64,000 nucleotides of DNA from Deltaproteobacteria bacterium (GTDB taxonomy: Bacteria; Desulfobacterota; Desulfarculia; Adiutricales; JAGVGV01), in assembly GCA_015233515.1 (NCBI GenBank), contig JADFXS010000001.1, forward strand, positions 1-64,000. The letters are read 5' to 3'. This document shows, piece after piece, positions 52,885 through 62,814 of this stretch (its first letter is position 1; the number at the start of each line of letters is the position of its first letter). The position numbers and the translations under genes are program-made. The notes below the pieces were generated by a model. The model worked only from the letters and a program-made list of their open reading frames with translations. It had not been told where the DNA came from and searched no databases.

Positions 52885-53451
52885 ATGTCCGAACCTGCCC
52901 GCAAACGAGCCACTTATGATGATCTTTACACCTTGCCTCCTAATATGACGGGCCAGATCATTGAAGGCGAGATGTTCGTCTTTCCTAGGCCGCACTCCAA
53001 GCACGCCAATGTGGCTTTTGCCCTTAGCGGTGAATTGGGGCCGCCATTTCGTTTCGGTCGCGGCGGCGGGCCAGGCGGGTGGATTATTTTAATCGAGCCT
53101 GAAATCATGCTTAGCGACAACCTGCTGGTCCCGGATTTGGCCGGCTGGAGAACAGAACGTTTACCTGAACCACCCAAGGAAAATTTTATTGCCATCACCC
53201 CTGACTGGATCTGCGAAATACTCTCGCCCGGAACTGCTCGCCTGGACCGAATTCGCAAAATGCCCATCTACGCCCAGCATGAGGTGAAACACCTTTGGTT
53301 TATCGACCCCATCATTAAGATTTTAGAGGTTTATATTCTCAAGGAAGGGTCTTGGGTGGTTAGGGGCAATTATGGCGAAGATGAGCGGGTTCGGGCCGAG
53401 CCTTTTGACGCCGTGGAAATCAACTTGGCCGGTCTCTGGTGGGGAGATTGA
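52885..53451 (+). CDS. Uma2-family (DUF820) restriction-endonuclease-fold protein
   Basis: 188 residues. PD-(D/E)xK nuclease fold: E30 in GEMFVFP, D84 in VPDLAGW, E111 in ICEILSPGT, K125 in the RIRKMPIYA helix, then YAQHEVKHLWFIDP. Active-site residues look intact. Uma2 proteins are very common in cyanobacteria and some anaerobes, often in many copies and near repeats; their role is unknown. It sits between two family B elements, with AGGC-rich flanks and a weak ribosome site (GGGGG at 52876). Confidence 0.88.
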   Translation: MSEPARKRATYDDLYTLPPNMTGQIIEGEMFVFPRPHSKHANVAFALSGELGPPFRFGRGGGPGGWIILIEPEIMLSDNLLVPDLAGWRTERLPEPPKENFIAITPDWICEILSPGTARLDRIRKMPIYAQHEVKHLWFIDPIIKILEVYILKEGSWVVRGNYGEDERVRAEPFDAVEINLAGLWWGD

Positions 53452-53586
53452 GCATTTATGACCGCCAAGCCTGAAATTTTTGGCAGAAAATTACTTTAGC
53501 CGCTGAGGGGCAAAAGGCGCGGCGTATTTTTTCTCCGTATTCTCAGCCTATCCGCGGATATTTTCTTTCCGTTCGGTTTCGTTCTC

Positions 53587-53930
53587 CCTAAATCCACCAT
53601 CAAATCGCGGATAGGGCGCGTAAATCCTAAGCGAAACGCGAAGTTGAAGGTCCCGCCGTTGGCGGATACCTTCGACATGTAAGGAGGCAGAGCGTTTTGA
53701 TTTCGCTCGCTGCCCCGCGGAACGCTGCGGGACAGTTCGCCTGCATGTTGGATTTTGGCCCGTAGGCGTATTCACCACACGTCGAGGAGCCACCGGGCGG
53801 TGCCCGGAGCCATCAGCGAAATACCCGGCAGCCATGTATTGACAGCCACTCGAGTTTGAATAAGCCATTGGGCGCGGGACTTTCCCGCCGCCGGGGAGTG
53901 CCCGGAGCCGCTGCGGAATGCATGCCACCG
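53587..53930 (+). repeat. Family B element with a family D-like insertion, right end lost
   Basis: Starts CCCTAAATCCACCATC and follows family B to CGAAGTTG at about 53646. Here about 110 bp that ends CGCCTGCATGTTGGA is inserted, after which family B resumes (TTTTGGCCCGTAGGCG). The terminal GGTGAATTAGGG is missing. It ends close to the last codon of the SBBP-repeat gene. Confidence 0.75.
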
Positions 53931-54012
53931 AATCAGTTCAGAGCCCTGGTTCGGCATATTCTCGCGTCCCAAGGCATCAGCCTGGGAACGGGAGCGAAGG
54001 CTTCCCAAAGGT

Positions 54013-56973
54013 TTAGGGAAACAAGGTAGTTATGAAACAACCGCCGCCGCCGCCGCTCGAACCGGAACTAAATGTGGAAGTGACCACTGTTTCCGCCAGG
54101 GATGCGGTGGTGAAGGACCAGGTATAAGTGGCGGCCATGTTGTTGCCGCTGGTATCTTTAACGCCGGTGGTTATGGTGGCGGTGTAATTGGTGTTGTAAT
54201 CCAGGTTCGCCGAAGGCGTGAAGATGGCGGTTTTGGCGGCGCTGTCGTAGGACACGGCGCCGCTGACGCCGTTCAGGCAAAAAGTGGCTGAGGTCAAGGA
54301 GGCCGGGAGTATCTGCTCGCTGAAAGTCGCCTTGATGGCGGCGCTGACGGCCGTGCCTGTCGCGCTATTGGCCGGGCTGGTGGAAACGACGGTGGGCGGA
54401 GTCGTCTCGGGGCCTGCCCCGGTGGTGAAGGACCAGGTATAAGTGGCGGCCAGGTTGTTACCGCTGGTATCGGTAACGCCGGTGGTCACAATGGCGGTAT
54501 AAAGGGTGTTGTAGGCCAGGTTCGCCGAAGGCGTGAAGATGGCGGTCTTGGTGCTGCTGTTGTAGGACACGTCGCCGCTGACGCCGTTCAGGTAAAAAGT
54601 GGCTGAGGCCAAGGTGGTCGCGAGTATCTGTTCACTGAAAGTCGCTTTGATAGAGGCGCCGATGGGGATGCCTGTCGCGCCATTGGCCGGGCTGGTGGAA
54701 GCGACGGTGGGCGGGGTCGTGTCGGGTCCTGCCGCGGTGGTGAAGGACCAGATATAATAGTCGGCCATGTTGTCGTCGCTGGTATTCTTAACGCCGGTGG
54801 TTACGATGACGGTGTAAAGGGTGTTGTAAGCCAGGTTCGCCGCGGGCGTGAAGGTGACGGTTTTGGTGGCGCTATTGTAAGATACGGCGCCGCTTACCCC
54901 GCTCAGGTAGAAAGTGGCCGTGGTCAAGGAGGCAGAGTCCATGGAGTCGCTAAAAGCCGCGTTGATGGAGGCGCTGACGGCTATGTTCGTCTCTCCGGCA
55001 GCCGGGCTGATGGAAGTTATGGTGGGCGGCGTTAAATCCAAATTGGCCACGAAACCATCGTTTGCGCCGATATAAGCCCTGAAGGGAGAGCCCCAGGTGG
55101 CGTTGCCATAACCGCCCACATATATATCTCCGGAGCTATTCAGCCCCAAGGCCTTGACAACTTCATCCCCGGCGGCCGAGCCCAGGAAGGCGTTCCATTG
55201 ATAAACTCCCGCGGAATTCAGGACGGCCACGAAACCGTCGCCGCCGCCGGCATAAGCCCGCTTGACGTTGGCGCCGAAGTCGGAATAGGCTGCCCCACCC
55301 GCGTAAATGTTCCCGGAACTGTTCAGCGCCAGGGCATGAATCAAGGAATTCCCGGCGGAACCGGTGAAGGTGTGCCAGGCGCGATTCCCGCTGGAATCCA
55401 GTTTGGCCACGAAACCGTTAATACCGCTGCCAAAGGCTTGGATGGGGCTCCCCCAGGCGACGGGGCTGTGCCCACCCGCGTAAATATTCCCGGCGCTGTC
55501 CATCGCCAGGGCATTGATTTCGTCATCACCTGCTCCGCCCATGAAGGTGTTCCATATATTCAGAAGAGTGGAATCAAACTTGGCCACGTAACCGTCGTAA
55601 TTTAATTCACCAGTAGAGGAGTTGACGGGCATCGGAAGATCTGGAAAGCCAGAAAGGGTTTGGCCATAACCGCCCAGATAAATATTCCCGGCGCTGTCCA
55701 GCACCATAGTTTTAACATAGACTAACTTATGACTAAATTTCGGAGCAGCGGTGAGGAAGATGTGCCTTTGGTAATTCCCGTTGAGATCAAGCTGGACCAA
55801 AAGACCGTTTTGAGAAAGAAGGTCATAGTTGTAGTTGTGCGAGGGGCTGCCCCATCCCGCCGTAGAGGTTCCGCCCGCATATATGTAGTCATTGTTCGCC
55901 GCCAGGGCATAAATAGAGGTACCACCATTGTCACTAATAAAGGTATTCCATACCCAGGCGCCGGTAGTCGGATTCAGCTTGGCCACGAAACCGTCAGGAT
56001 TGCCGGGCCAGTCTTTGATAATGTTGGGGCCCCAGGAGACGCCGCTTTGTCCACCCGCGTAAACATTCCCGGCGCTGTCCAGCGCCAGGGCGTAAATATA
56101 GGAATTCCCGGCGGAACCGGTGAAGGTGTACCAGGAAGGGCTCCCGCCGGCATCCAGTTTGGCCACAAAGCCGTTATCACCGCTGCCAAAGGCTTGAGCA
56201 GGAGTTCCCCAAGCGGCTCCCCAGGAGGCGGAGTTGCTATACCCGCCCACATAAATATTCCCGGCGCTGTCGAGGACCAGGGAGTTAATATAGTCATCGG
56301 CGTTTCCGCCCAAAAAGGTGTTCCAGGTCAATATCGGGTCGATGATCAGAGGGAAATCCGGGTGGCATCCAGCCACCTCGAAACCAACTTCCCGCTCACC
56401 CCGGATTTTGAAGGCGGCCTTGACCGGCGCCCGACGGCCGTTGATCTCCTGCCAGGCCACGGGCGGACTTTCCACCATTTGGCCGAAGGGGAAATCCACC
56501 AGCAATTGGCCGTTGGCCGCCACTTTGACCGACCGATTATAGCGCAGGCGTATATTTTCCACGGACTGGAGCTTATCCGAGGCCACCCGGTAGGTGCTTT
56601 TAATGAGGCCTTGAGGTTCATTTTCCACCTGGAGGGAGACTCCGTCCCAAAGATCGGCGTAGGTGACTTCAGTCAAGGGCTCAACCTGGCGGCCTTTGTC
56701 CGGCTTGGTTGCTAACGACACCGCTTTTGACGATGTTTGGGGGCCGACCGCGTTGGCGTTGACGAATTCCACCCGGAGGGCCTTATCGGCTGAAGCCAAG
56801 ACCATTTCCCGGGCCTTGAACACCAGCATATGCCCTCGAACAGTGAATTGGAGTGAATCAGTCGGCGCCTCTGCGGCGGGTTCAAAAGGTGAATCCTGTT
56901 TCAGCGCGAAGGCGTAAAGAGGAAGAATCACGAGAATAAACAGGGAGAAGAACATGACTTTGGCCGCGCGCAT
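54013..56973 (-). CDS. Secreted SBBP-repeat / Ig-like surface protein
   Basis: 986 residues from ATG 56973, which has GGAGG five bases upstream (an ATG nine codons earlier does not). Signal peptide (about 1-24). An N-terminal domain of about 190 residues (LQFTVRGHMLVFKAREM..), then about eight SBBP-type beta-propeller repeats (WNTFLGG..DDYINSLVLDSAGNIYVGGYS), then three Ig-like units of about 100 residues (TSPANGATGIPIGASIKATFSEQI..WSFTT). It ends GSSGGGGGCFITTLFP: the GGGGGCFI sorting motif is there, but the membrane helix and basic tail that normally follow are absent. Located on the cell surface or secreted; ligand unknown. A repeat B element lies directly behind the stop. Confidence 0.82.
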   Translation of the reverse strand: MRAAKVMFFSLFILVILPLYAFALKQDSPFEPAAEAPTDSLQFTVRGHMLVFKAREMVLASADKALRVEFVNANAVGPQTSSKAVSLATKPDKGRQVEPLTEVTYADLWDGVSLQVENEPQGLIKSTYRVASDKLQSVENIRLRYNRSVKVAANGQLLVDFPFGQMVESPPVAWQEINGRRAPVKAAFKIRGEREVGFEVAGCHPDFPLIIDPILTWNTFLGGNADDYINSLVLDSAGNIYVGGYSNSASWGAAWGTPAQAFGSGDNGFVAKLDAGGSPSWYTFTGSAGNSYIYALALDSAGNVYAGGQSGVSWGPNIIKDWPGNPDGFVAKLNPTTGAWVWNTFISDNGGTSIYALAANNDYIYAGGTSTAGWGSPSHNYNYDLLSQNGLLVQLDLNGNYQRHIFLTAAPKFSHKLVYVKTMVLDSAGNIYLGGYGQTLSGFPDLPMPVNSSTGELNYDGYVAKFDSTLLNIWNTFMGGAGDDEINALAMDSAGNIYAGGHSPVAWGSPIQAFGSGINGFVAKLDSSGNRAWHTFTGSAGNSLIHALALNSSGNIYAGGAAYSDFGANVKRAYAGGGDGFVAVLNSAGVYQWNAFLGSAAGDEVVKALGLNSSGDIYVGGYGNATWGSPFRAYIGANDGFVANLDLTPPTITSISPAAGETNIAVSASINAAFSDSMDSASLTTATFYLSGVSGAVSYNSATKTVTFTPAANLAYNTLYTVIVTTGVKNTSDDNMADYYIWSFTTAAGPDTTPPTVASTSPANGATGIPIGASIKATFSEQILATTLASATFYLNGVSGDVSYNSSTKTAIFTPSANLAYNTLYTAIVTTGVTDTSGNNLAATYTWSFTTGAGPETTPPTVVSTSPANSATGTAVSAAIKATFSEQILPASLTSATFCLNGVSGAVSYDSAAKTAIFTPSANLDYNTNYTATITTGVKDTSGNNMAATYTWSFTTASLAETVVTSTFSSGSSGGGGGCFITTLFP

Positions 56974-57000
56974 GGAAACCTCCTTAAAATGATGTTTCAA

Positions 57001-58142
57001 TAAATAGTGCCGGCGGGCGCGTCTCCCGTGGCATGTCGCGGGAATCTTCAGTATAGGTTAAGGATAACGGGCTAGACTCACACCCGGAATAGATTTAGCG
57101 TTATCCGATAACGCTTTAGAGAAAATCTTGATGTTGTTTCTTTATGATCTTCATTAAAAGCCCGGGAAAGATATCTTTAACGACGATACCGCAAAAATAT
57201 CCGGCCTCGATAATAGCCATGTCCCCCCTTGTTTTCTTATCTGGAAGATCGCGGAATGCAGCCTAAAACCATGAAAAAATTGCTGAACCTCTTGAATCAA
57301 ATTAAATAATTTACCAAGAAATCCTCAATAATTACTCTATATTTCCAAATATCTTTTCACCGGATTCGTGTGTGTGACCTCGCAAGCCGGCTCTTGCAAA
57401 CCACTTTCTCTTTAACACTTTCACAAGATTGGCATGGATCAGGCCGAACGAGACACGCCCCCCGCACTCAAAAGGCTTTAACGATTTTTTATATCATTTT
57501 AAACTATTAATCCACAAAAATAATAATGATGAAGTCAGTGGCATGATTATCAAGGAAGGATTTTTGACCATTAAAATGCCAAAAGGGTGAGTTGGAATTT
57601 CACTAACTCACCTTTGATTATAATTACGAGCGGTCGGGAGGACTGGATTTCCGCCTACACCTGATAAATTCCCCGGCGTCCCCCTGGTTAAGTTTGATCG
57701 GGTGTGCTTTATAATTGCATGTCGAGCAAGTTGGTTACCGCTTCGGAATCCGGATCATGTCCTCCGCTGAAAGCTTTTTCCGCTTTACTGATACTGGTAC
57801 TTTCTCCTTTCGGGTTAGGTATTTACCTAGTCAGAAACTAGGCGGGCAGCGCCGGCGTCGCGACCGTGCAACCACCATTCTCGTTTAGATCAAAAATAGC
57901 AGGGAAAGCAAGGTCGATAGCCATAAAAATGTCCCTTGGACAGCGCCTGATAAGCAGCAAAGATGAAACAACCGAAACAAATTCCGCATATCATAATTTA
58001 CTTAATTTGGTAATAACCGCTATGATCCATTACCTGATAGTGTGATTGTGCTTATCCGGATCCTATCGCAACATGTAGAAGCTTCCCCGTAACTCACCGC
58101 GATGAACGGCAATCGCTCAGCCAGATTTTAAAAAAAATTCCG
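57001..58142. other. Gene-free region with a terminator-like hairpin
   Basis: 1.1 kb without a supported gene. A hairpin AAAGGGTGAGTT / AACTCACCTTT lies at about 57582-57615. A reverse-strand frame near 57700-57830 (..SKAEKAFSGGHDPDSEAV..) has no start codon. No repeats of families A-D found. Confidence 0.45.
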
Positions 58143-58171
58143 TTGACCGTCTTGTGTTTAGATGCTATATT
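58143..58171 (+). promoter_or_regulatory. Promoter overlapping the MarR start
   Basis: TTGACC at 58143-58148, 17 bases, TATATT at 58166-58171. The predicted transcript start (about 58178) lies two bases before ATG 58180, so the mRNA would be almost leaderless. The in-frame ATG 58162 lies inside this promoter. Confidence 0.55.
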
Positions 58172-58179
58172 CGATAATT

Positions 58180-58626
58180 ATGAATCAGAACAAACGACTA
58201 ACCGAACAAATCACCCGTTTCGTCAACCAACTAATCTTCCTCGAGAAAAAGAGCGTGTTCCGCTACGGGGAGGTCACGCTCTATCCATCGGAATTGCACC
58301 TCATGATCGTGGTTGAGGAAGGAGGCGCGGTCAACGTTACGGCCATGGCCGAAAAGCTGGGGGTCACCAAGGGCGCGATTTCCCAAACCGTTTCCCGACT
58401 GATCAGGAAAAAGATGATCATTACGACCAAAAACCCCTCGCGCAAGAACGAATTGACCATTCATTTCACCACGACGGGGCAAACGGCCCTGCGGGCTTTT
58501 TCGCTGCGGCGAGCCGAACATCGGGCGAAGTTTACCGCTTACCTGGCCGAGCTGTCAGAAGAAGAACAGCGAACCATCCAGACCTTCCTCGGCCGGATGG
58601 AAGAGTCGCTCAAAGGGCTGAAGTAA
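58180..58626 (+). CDS. MarR-family transcriptional regulator
   Basis: 148 residues from ATG 58180; ATG 58162 falls inside the promoter spacer and is unlikely. Winged helix with the pattern SELHLMIVVEEGGAVNVTAMAEKLGVTKGAISQTVSRLIRKKMI and the wing NPSRKNELTIHFTTTG, flanked by dimerisation helices. It probably represses the MFS exporter gene 170 bp downstream and perhaps itself, relieved by a small ligand. Confidence 0.9.
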   Translation: MNQNKRLTEQITRFVNQLIFLEKKSVFRYGEVTLYPSELHLMIVVEEGGAVNVTAMAEKLGVTKGAISQTVSRLIRKKMIITTKNPSRKNELTIHFTTTGQTALRAFSLRRAEHRAKFTAYLAELSEEEQRTIQTFLGRMEESLKGLK

Positions 58627-58792
58627 TTTGTAAAAAACCTGGAAGCAGGAATCAGAAACCATGCTTAACCGGTTTGGGGAAGAGATCAACATGTCATGGC
58701 CGGATTTTTCATCATTCTGACTACTGACTTCTGTCTATTGATTCAATTTTTTTTGCTTTTTGAGTTTAGCTACTAAATACAGAGGATTTAAA

Positions 58793-60109
58793 ATGAAAGG
58801 ATCACTTATGTCGTTTCCCATTCACGCTCCATCGTCCCGGAGAAACATCTGGTTGCTGTTTCAGGGACATTTCGTCAGCAAAGTCGGCACGGCGGTCTTT
58901 GATATCGCCATCGTGCTGTGGATGACTCAACACGCGGCGGCGGCCGGCGTCGTGGGTCTGGTCATGATGCTCTCCAAACTACCGGAAATTTTGCTTGGCC
59001 CCTTGGCTGGGTCCATCGTGGATATGGGTTCCCGAAAAAAGGTTCTGGTGCTTACCGACCTGATCGTCGGGCTTATGGTCATGGGTCTCGGCCTGATTTT
59101 TCTGGTTTTCTCCGAGCGCACCTCCCTGCAGTTTGCCTTGATCGTTTTGGGGGCCGTCGGCATTGGCATCGGCGATTCCTTTTTCAATCCGGCCGTCTCG
59201 TCGTTTATTCCGGAATTGGTAACCCAGGATCGACTTCGGCCGGTCAACTCGCTGTACCGGTTTCTCACCACGGCCGCGACTTTTCTCGGTCAAGGACTGG
59301 CCGGCCTTTTGTTTGCCAAGCTAGGCGCACCGCTTCTATTTCTCCTCAACGGGGTGAGCTACCTTTTTTCGTCCGGTTCCGAGGCCGGTATTGCTTCGCC
59401 CCGATCCCAAGCCGTGCCGAACGAAGGGCTGAAATCTACCCTAAAAAGCGTGTTAATGAATTTAAGGGAAGGGCTGGTCTATATTCGGGCATATGAAGAA
59501 CTAAGGAATTTTCTTTTAATTATATGCCTTTATCATTTTTTCGTTTCACCATTCACCGTGATCCTGCCGTTTTACGTCACCGACGTCCTGAGGGTTTCCC
59601 CCGACTGGTATGGATATTTAATGGCTTCATTTGGAGCAGGGCTCATGATCGGCTTCATTCTGGCCGGGTCCTTAAAACCATCCGGCGCCGGCCAGTCCGC
59701 TCTGGTCATCGGCTGTTTGGGCCTGTCAGCTCTGGGTTATCTCGGCATCGGGCTATTCCCTCACCCGGTCTTGACCCTGATCTTTATCCTCATCATCGGG
59801 ACAGCCATCGCCTTGATCGTGGTCACCCTGAATACCATCATGCAAATCGCAACTCCGAACGCCATGCACGGAAGAATATTCGGCTTGTACCACACGCTTT
59901 CCTCGGCCTCGATCCCGGTGGGCATGGGCTTTTTCGGCCTGGGCCTCGATCTCTTGCGCAAAGTTCTTTCCAGTTTGTCGTTGAATGAGGCGCATGGTCC
60001 GGCCATCATTTTTCAGCTCTGCGGGATCGCCCTGTCCCTGATCGTCCTGGCCATGATCCGCAAGCCTTCGTTTCGCCGTTTTCTGACCATTCAGGCTGCT
60101 CAAGTGTAG
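58793..60109 (+). CDS. MFS transporter (enterobactin/macrolide-exporter type)
   Basis: 438 residues from ATG 58793 (GAGG site), not the earlier ATG 58760. Twelve membrane helices. MFS_3 features: FQGHFVSKVGTAVFDIAIVLWM at the start, GSIVDMGSRKKVL loop 2-3 motif, FFNPAVSSFIPELVTQDRLRPVNSL after helix 5, and a C-terminal TIMQIATPNAMHGRIFGLYHTL. Likely a proton-driven exporter of drugs or siderophores. Placed behind MarR, a standard regulator-exporter pair. Confidence 0.9.
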   Translation: MKGSLMSFPIHAPSSRRNIWLLFQGHFVSKVGTAVFDIAIVLWMTQHAAAAGVVGLVMMLSKLPEILLGPLAGSIVDMGSRKKVLVLTDLIVGLMVMGLGLIFLVFSERTSLQFALIVLGAVGIGIGDSFFNPAVSSFIPELVTQDRLRPVNSLYRFLTTAATFLGQGLAGLLFAKLGAPLLFLLNGVSYLFSSGSEAGIASPRSQAVPNEGLKSTLKSVLMNLREGLVYIRAYEELRNFLLIICLYHFFVSPFTVILPFYVTDVLRVSPDWYGYLMASFGAGLMIGFILAGSLKPSGAGQSALVIGCLGLSALGYLGIGLFPHPVLTLIFILIIGTAIALIVVTLNTIMQIATPNAMHGRIFGLYHTLSSASIPVGMGFFGLGLDLLRKVLSSLSLNEAHGPAIIFQLCGIALSLIVLAMIRKPSFRRFLTIQAAQV

Positions 60110-60166
60110 GCGCCGGACATCGGAGTTATCCCGGTCCCTAGGGCCGTCCGCCTGGGCAGCCGGCTT

Positions 60167-60212
60167 CCTAGGATTTACGCGCCCTGTCCGCGATTTGATG
60201 GTGGATTTAGGC
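60167..60212 (-). repeat. Family B end fragment, inverted
   Basis: On the minus strand: CCTAAATCCACCATCAAATC, GCGGACAGGGCGCGTAAATC, CTAGG; the left 45 bp of family B only. It stands between the MFS gene and the glycan genes; the rest of 60110-60452 shows no gene. Confidence 0.75.
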
Positions 60213-60452
60213 CAGGGGGGCGGCTTGACCGAATGTCGATCAATGAGTTATTATCGGTATAATTAATGAATGCTTAATCTGACCTGGGAGTTTAGATTGG
60301 CTTTTTATGTAAGAAAAACAAACTGTTCATTTAAAGCAAAGCCCATTAAGAAAAAAATGCGGCTTAAAGCTTCCAAATATACAGATACCGGCGCCTATAG
60401 CCTCGTCCCAGCTTTAACCGAGATTACCATACGGTGTAATTAGGAAACCAAA

Positions 60453-61208
60453 TTGCAGGCAGTTATACTCGCTGCAGGTATGGGCAGACGGTTCAGGCAT
60501 GCTTTTCCCAATATACCCAAATCCATGGCGCCGTTCGGTGACCGGCCTCTTTTAGCCTATTCCCTGGATGCCCTGGCGGCGAGAAAAAAGCATATCACTA
60601 AAATTCACGTCGTGGTCGGTTATATGGCCGAACAAATAATAGATTTAGTTGGCCGGGATTGGAACGGCATGCCGGTGTCTTGCCCGCGCGTTTTCGAATT
60701 CGCCAACACAGGCAGCGCCGCGACCTTTCTAAGCGTCGCGGAAAATATATCGGATGATTTACTGGTTCTGGACGGTGACCTTATTTATGAGGATTACGTC
60801 CTAGACCGTGTGTTGGAGGATTCGCGGCCGGACGTTATGGCGGTTACCCCGGCTCGCCAATCCGGCGATGAAGTCTGGGTAGTCGCCGATAGGGACGACA
60901 ATTTAGTGGCCTTGGGTAAGGACAAAATCCTTAGCCAAAAGGCTCGGGGTGAAATGGTCGGCATCAACAAACTCAGCCGAAAAACCGTCCGTTCCTGGTT
61001 GCGGCAAGCCCGTCGGGAAATCGAAACCGGTCGCACCCAGCGCCTGTTCGAAGATACACTGGGCGAGTTAGCCTCACAAATACCGATCACCTGCTTGTTT
61101 CTGGAGAACTTGAAATGGTGGGAAATAGATACACCCGAAGACTATCGCCGCGCCTTGGCCCTGCATGGTCTGCGGGTCCAGAATTCAGATACGGTCGGCG
61201 ATCTTTGA
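60453..61208 (+). CDS. LicC/NTP-transferase-like nucleotidyltransferase
   Basis: 251 residues, TTG start at 60453. Begins MQAVILAAGMGRRFRHAFPNIPKSMAPFGDRPL, the G-x-G-x-R-x(n)-P-K signature of sugar- and choline-phosphate nucleotidyltransferases. LVLDGDLIYEDYVLD carries the metal-binding aspartates, and WWEIDTPEDYRRA closes the fold as in LicC-like CTP:phosphocholine enzymes and NTP_transf_3 sugar enzymes. It activates a phosphorylated head group or sugar for glycan decoration. It is followed 16 bp later by an alkaline-phosphatase-fold gene. Confidence 0.85.
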   Translation: MQAVILAAGMGRRFRHAFPNIPKSMAPFGDRPLLAYSLDALAARKKHITKIHVVVGYMAEQIIDLVGRDWNGMPVSCPRVFEFANTGSAATFLSVAENISDDLLVLDGDLIYEDYVLDRVLEDSRPDVMAVTPARQSGDEVWVVADRDDNLVALGKDKILSQKARGEMVGINKLSRKTVRSWLRQARREIETGRTQRLFEDTLGELASQIPITCLFLENLKWWEIDTPEDYRRALALHGLRVQNSDTVGDL

Positions 61209-61224
61209 ACCCGCGGGATTTTAC

Positions 61225-62556
61225 ATGAAAATATTGATGGTTATGTTAGATATGGTCAGCGCCAGGTTGCTGTCGACCTATCGTCCGTATTTGCAGCCGC
61301 CAAACGCGCTTGACGAATTTTTCGATAGTCTCGGCGGTACCCATTTTGTTAATTGTTATTCCTTGGCGCCTGACACTGCGCGTTTTTGGGCCGTTCTGCA
61401 AACAGGTCTGCCACCCGACCGTAACGGATGCAACCACTTAAAAGCCTGGCCGGTTTTTTTTCTGGAAAAAAACCTTATTACCTTGTTTGACATTCTCGCT
61501 CAACTCGATATTCCAACGATTATCCATACCAGCCGGTACAATTCCCCGGAATGGATAATCAAAAATAGGATCGCGCCGGAAAACCTTTACCTGGATGATT
61601 ATGCGGGATTCATCGCCGCGATCAGGGATTGGACCAGAAGCGATTCCTTCTTGAGCTTGTGTTTATTGGATGATTTTCACTGGACTCTGGATGATCTCGG
61701 TCTCAACAGCCAAAGTTTTGATTTTGGTTTAAAGAAGGTTAGAAACGCTCTGAATTCGCTTTGGCAAAACCTCGATCCGGATGACTTCGATCGGATTTAT
61801 ATTTTTTCCGATCATGGTTTTATATCGCCCCAAACCCGCCCGCTCGGCGGTGTCCCTTTTCTCTTGGACGAAGATCGCATTGCTATTTTAATGGCCGTCC
61901 GAAAGCGGGGTGAGACGACGCTGACCAAAAGAATGGAATTATGTTCCAATCTCGACCTTCTGCCCACGATTTTAGATGATCTCCGCGAGGGCGGCTACGA
62001 TCCGCCGGCCATCGACTTACCCGGCTTTTCCCTGCACGGGGCCATTCCGGACCGGACGTTGTTTTTTGAAGACCATTACTATCTGGAACAACTCCCATTG
62101 TGGGCCGTTCGCACTGCCGAATATTTTTACCAGCGAGATCTGTATCATGCCGCCATCATTCAGCGCCACCCCGATGGTGGCTGCTCCCAGATTGCCGACT
62201 GCCCCCCGCGCAAGGATATCGACCAAATGTTAGAGGAGCAATTTCCTAAGTTTAAGGACTATTGCTACCGAGCGAACGTTAATCGTGTGGATGAAAGCCT
62301 ACTTAACCTCGTAAAGCCGACGGAATTTTATCGGGACGGCTCCCCCAGAACCAAAACCATTGCCGCCACTGATGAGAACTGTCCGAAACCCTCGCCTCTC
62401 AAACAGTGGATTATCGGAATACCGGTCATCGGTTATGCCGCGAGGATAATTGTCGGGTGGCTCAAAATCCCATTTCATCTTGATCGCGTCCATCTCAAGT
62501 TTAGTCAATTTCAAGCCCGACTGGAAGATTTAGAAAAGAAAATTCTAAAGCAATAA
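61225..62556 (+). CDS. Alkaline-phosphatase/sulfatase-superfamily protein
   Basis: 443 residues from ATG 61225; an earlier in-frame start at 61165 would overlap the preceding gene. N-terminal MVMLDMVSARLL has the first metal aspartate, LLDDFHWTLDDLG the D-x2-H pair, and FSDHGF the typical SDHG metal motif. The nucleophile Thr/Ser region is probably LAPDTARFWAVLQTGLPPD. The C-terminal part has a hydrophobic stretch and an amphipathic coiled segment at the end (FQARLEDLEKKIL). The family includes phosphodiesterases, sulfatases and phosphoethanolamine or phosphoglycerol transferases. Next to a LicC-like enzyme it may act on a phosphodiester-linked decoration. Confidence 0.75.
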   Translation: MKILMVMLDMVSARLLSTYRPYLQPPNALDEFFDSLGGTHFVNCYSLAPDTARFWAVLQTGLPPDRNGCNHLKAWPVFFLEKNLITLFDILAQLDIPTIIHTSRYNSPEWIIKNRIAPENLYLDDYAGFIAAIRDWTRSDSFLSLCLLDDFHWTLDDLGLNSQSFDFGLKKVRNALNSLWQNLDPDDFDRIYIFSDHGFISPQTRPLGGVPFLLDEDRIAILMAVRKRGETTLTKRMELCSNLDLLPTILDDLREGGYDPPAIDLPGFSLHGAIPDRTLFFEDHYYLEQLPLWAVRTAEYFYQRDLYHAAIIQRHPDGGCSQIADCPPRKDIDQMLEEQFPKFKDYCYRANVNRVDESLLNLVKPTEFYRDGSPRTKTIAATDENCPKPSPLKQWIIGIPVIGYAARIIVGWLKIPFHLDRVHLKFSQFQARLEDLEKKILKQ

Positions 62557-62814
62557 ACGGCTACAGCTGAGCCGGTTGGATTTCATATGGTTTTTCGAGT
62601 TTTTAATCCGGTCTTCCGCTTCATTGCGCATTCCAAGTATGCCGCAACACCCAGATTTAGCTCTTCCAAAATCGAGCTGAATGTGGCAGATTACCAGAAT
62701 CGAGGCCTCTCTGATAATGTGTTGTTTTCTAACGATTTCATGACATTATCATGGGTCTCGTTTTTGTACGGGCCTTTTTATTAATTTTCCAGGTCAGTCC
62801 AACTGGGTTCTGTA

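Noticed and set aside
55198..56715. Plus-strand frames of 135 and 328 codons opposite the SBBP gene
   Set aside because: Produced by the repetitive GC-rich propeller repeats on the other strand; composition (PGAVQRQGVN repeats) mirrors them.
62587..62784. 65-codon frame before the ABC permease
   Set aside because: No ribosome site, no family, composition unlike a protein.
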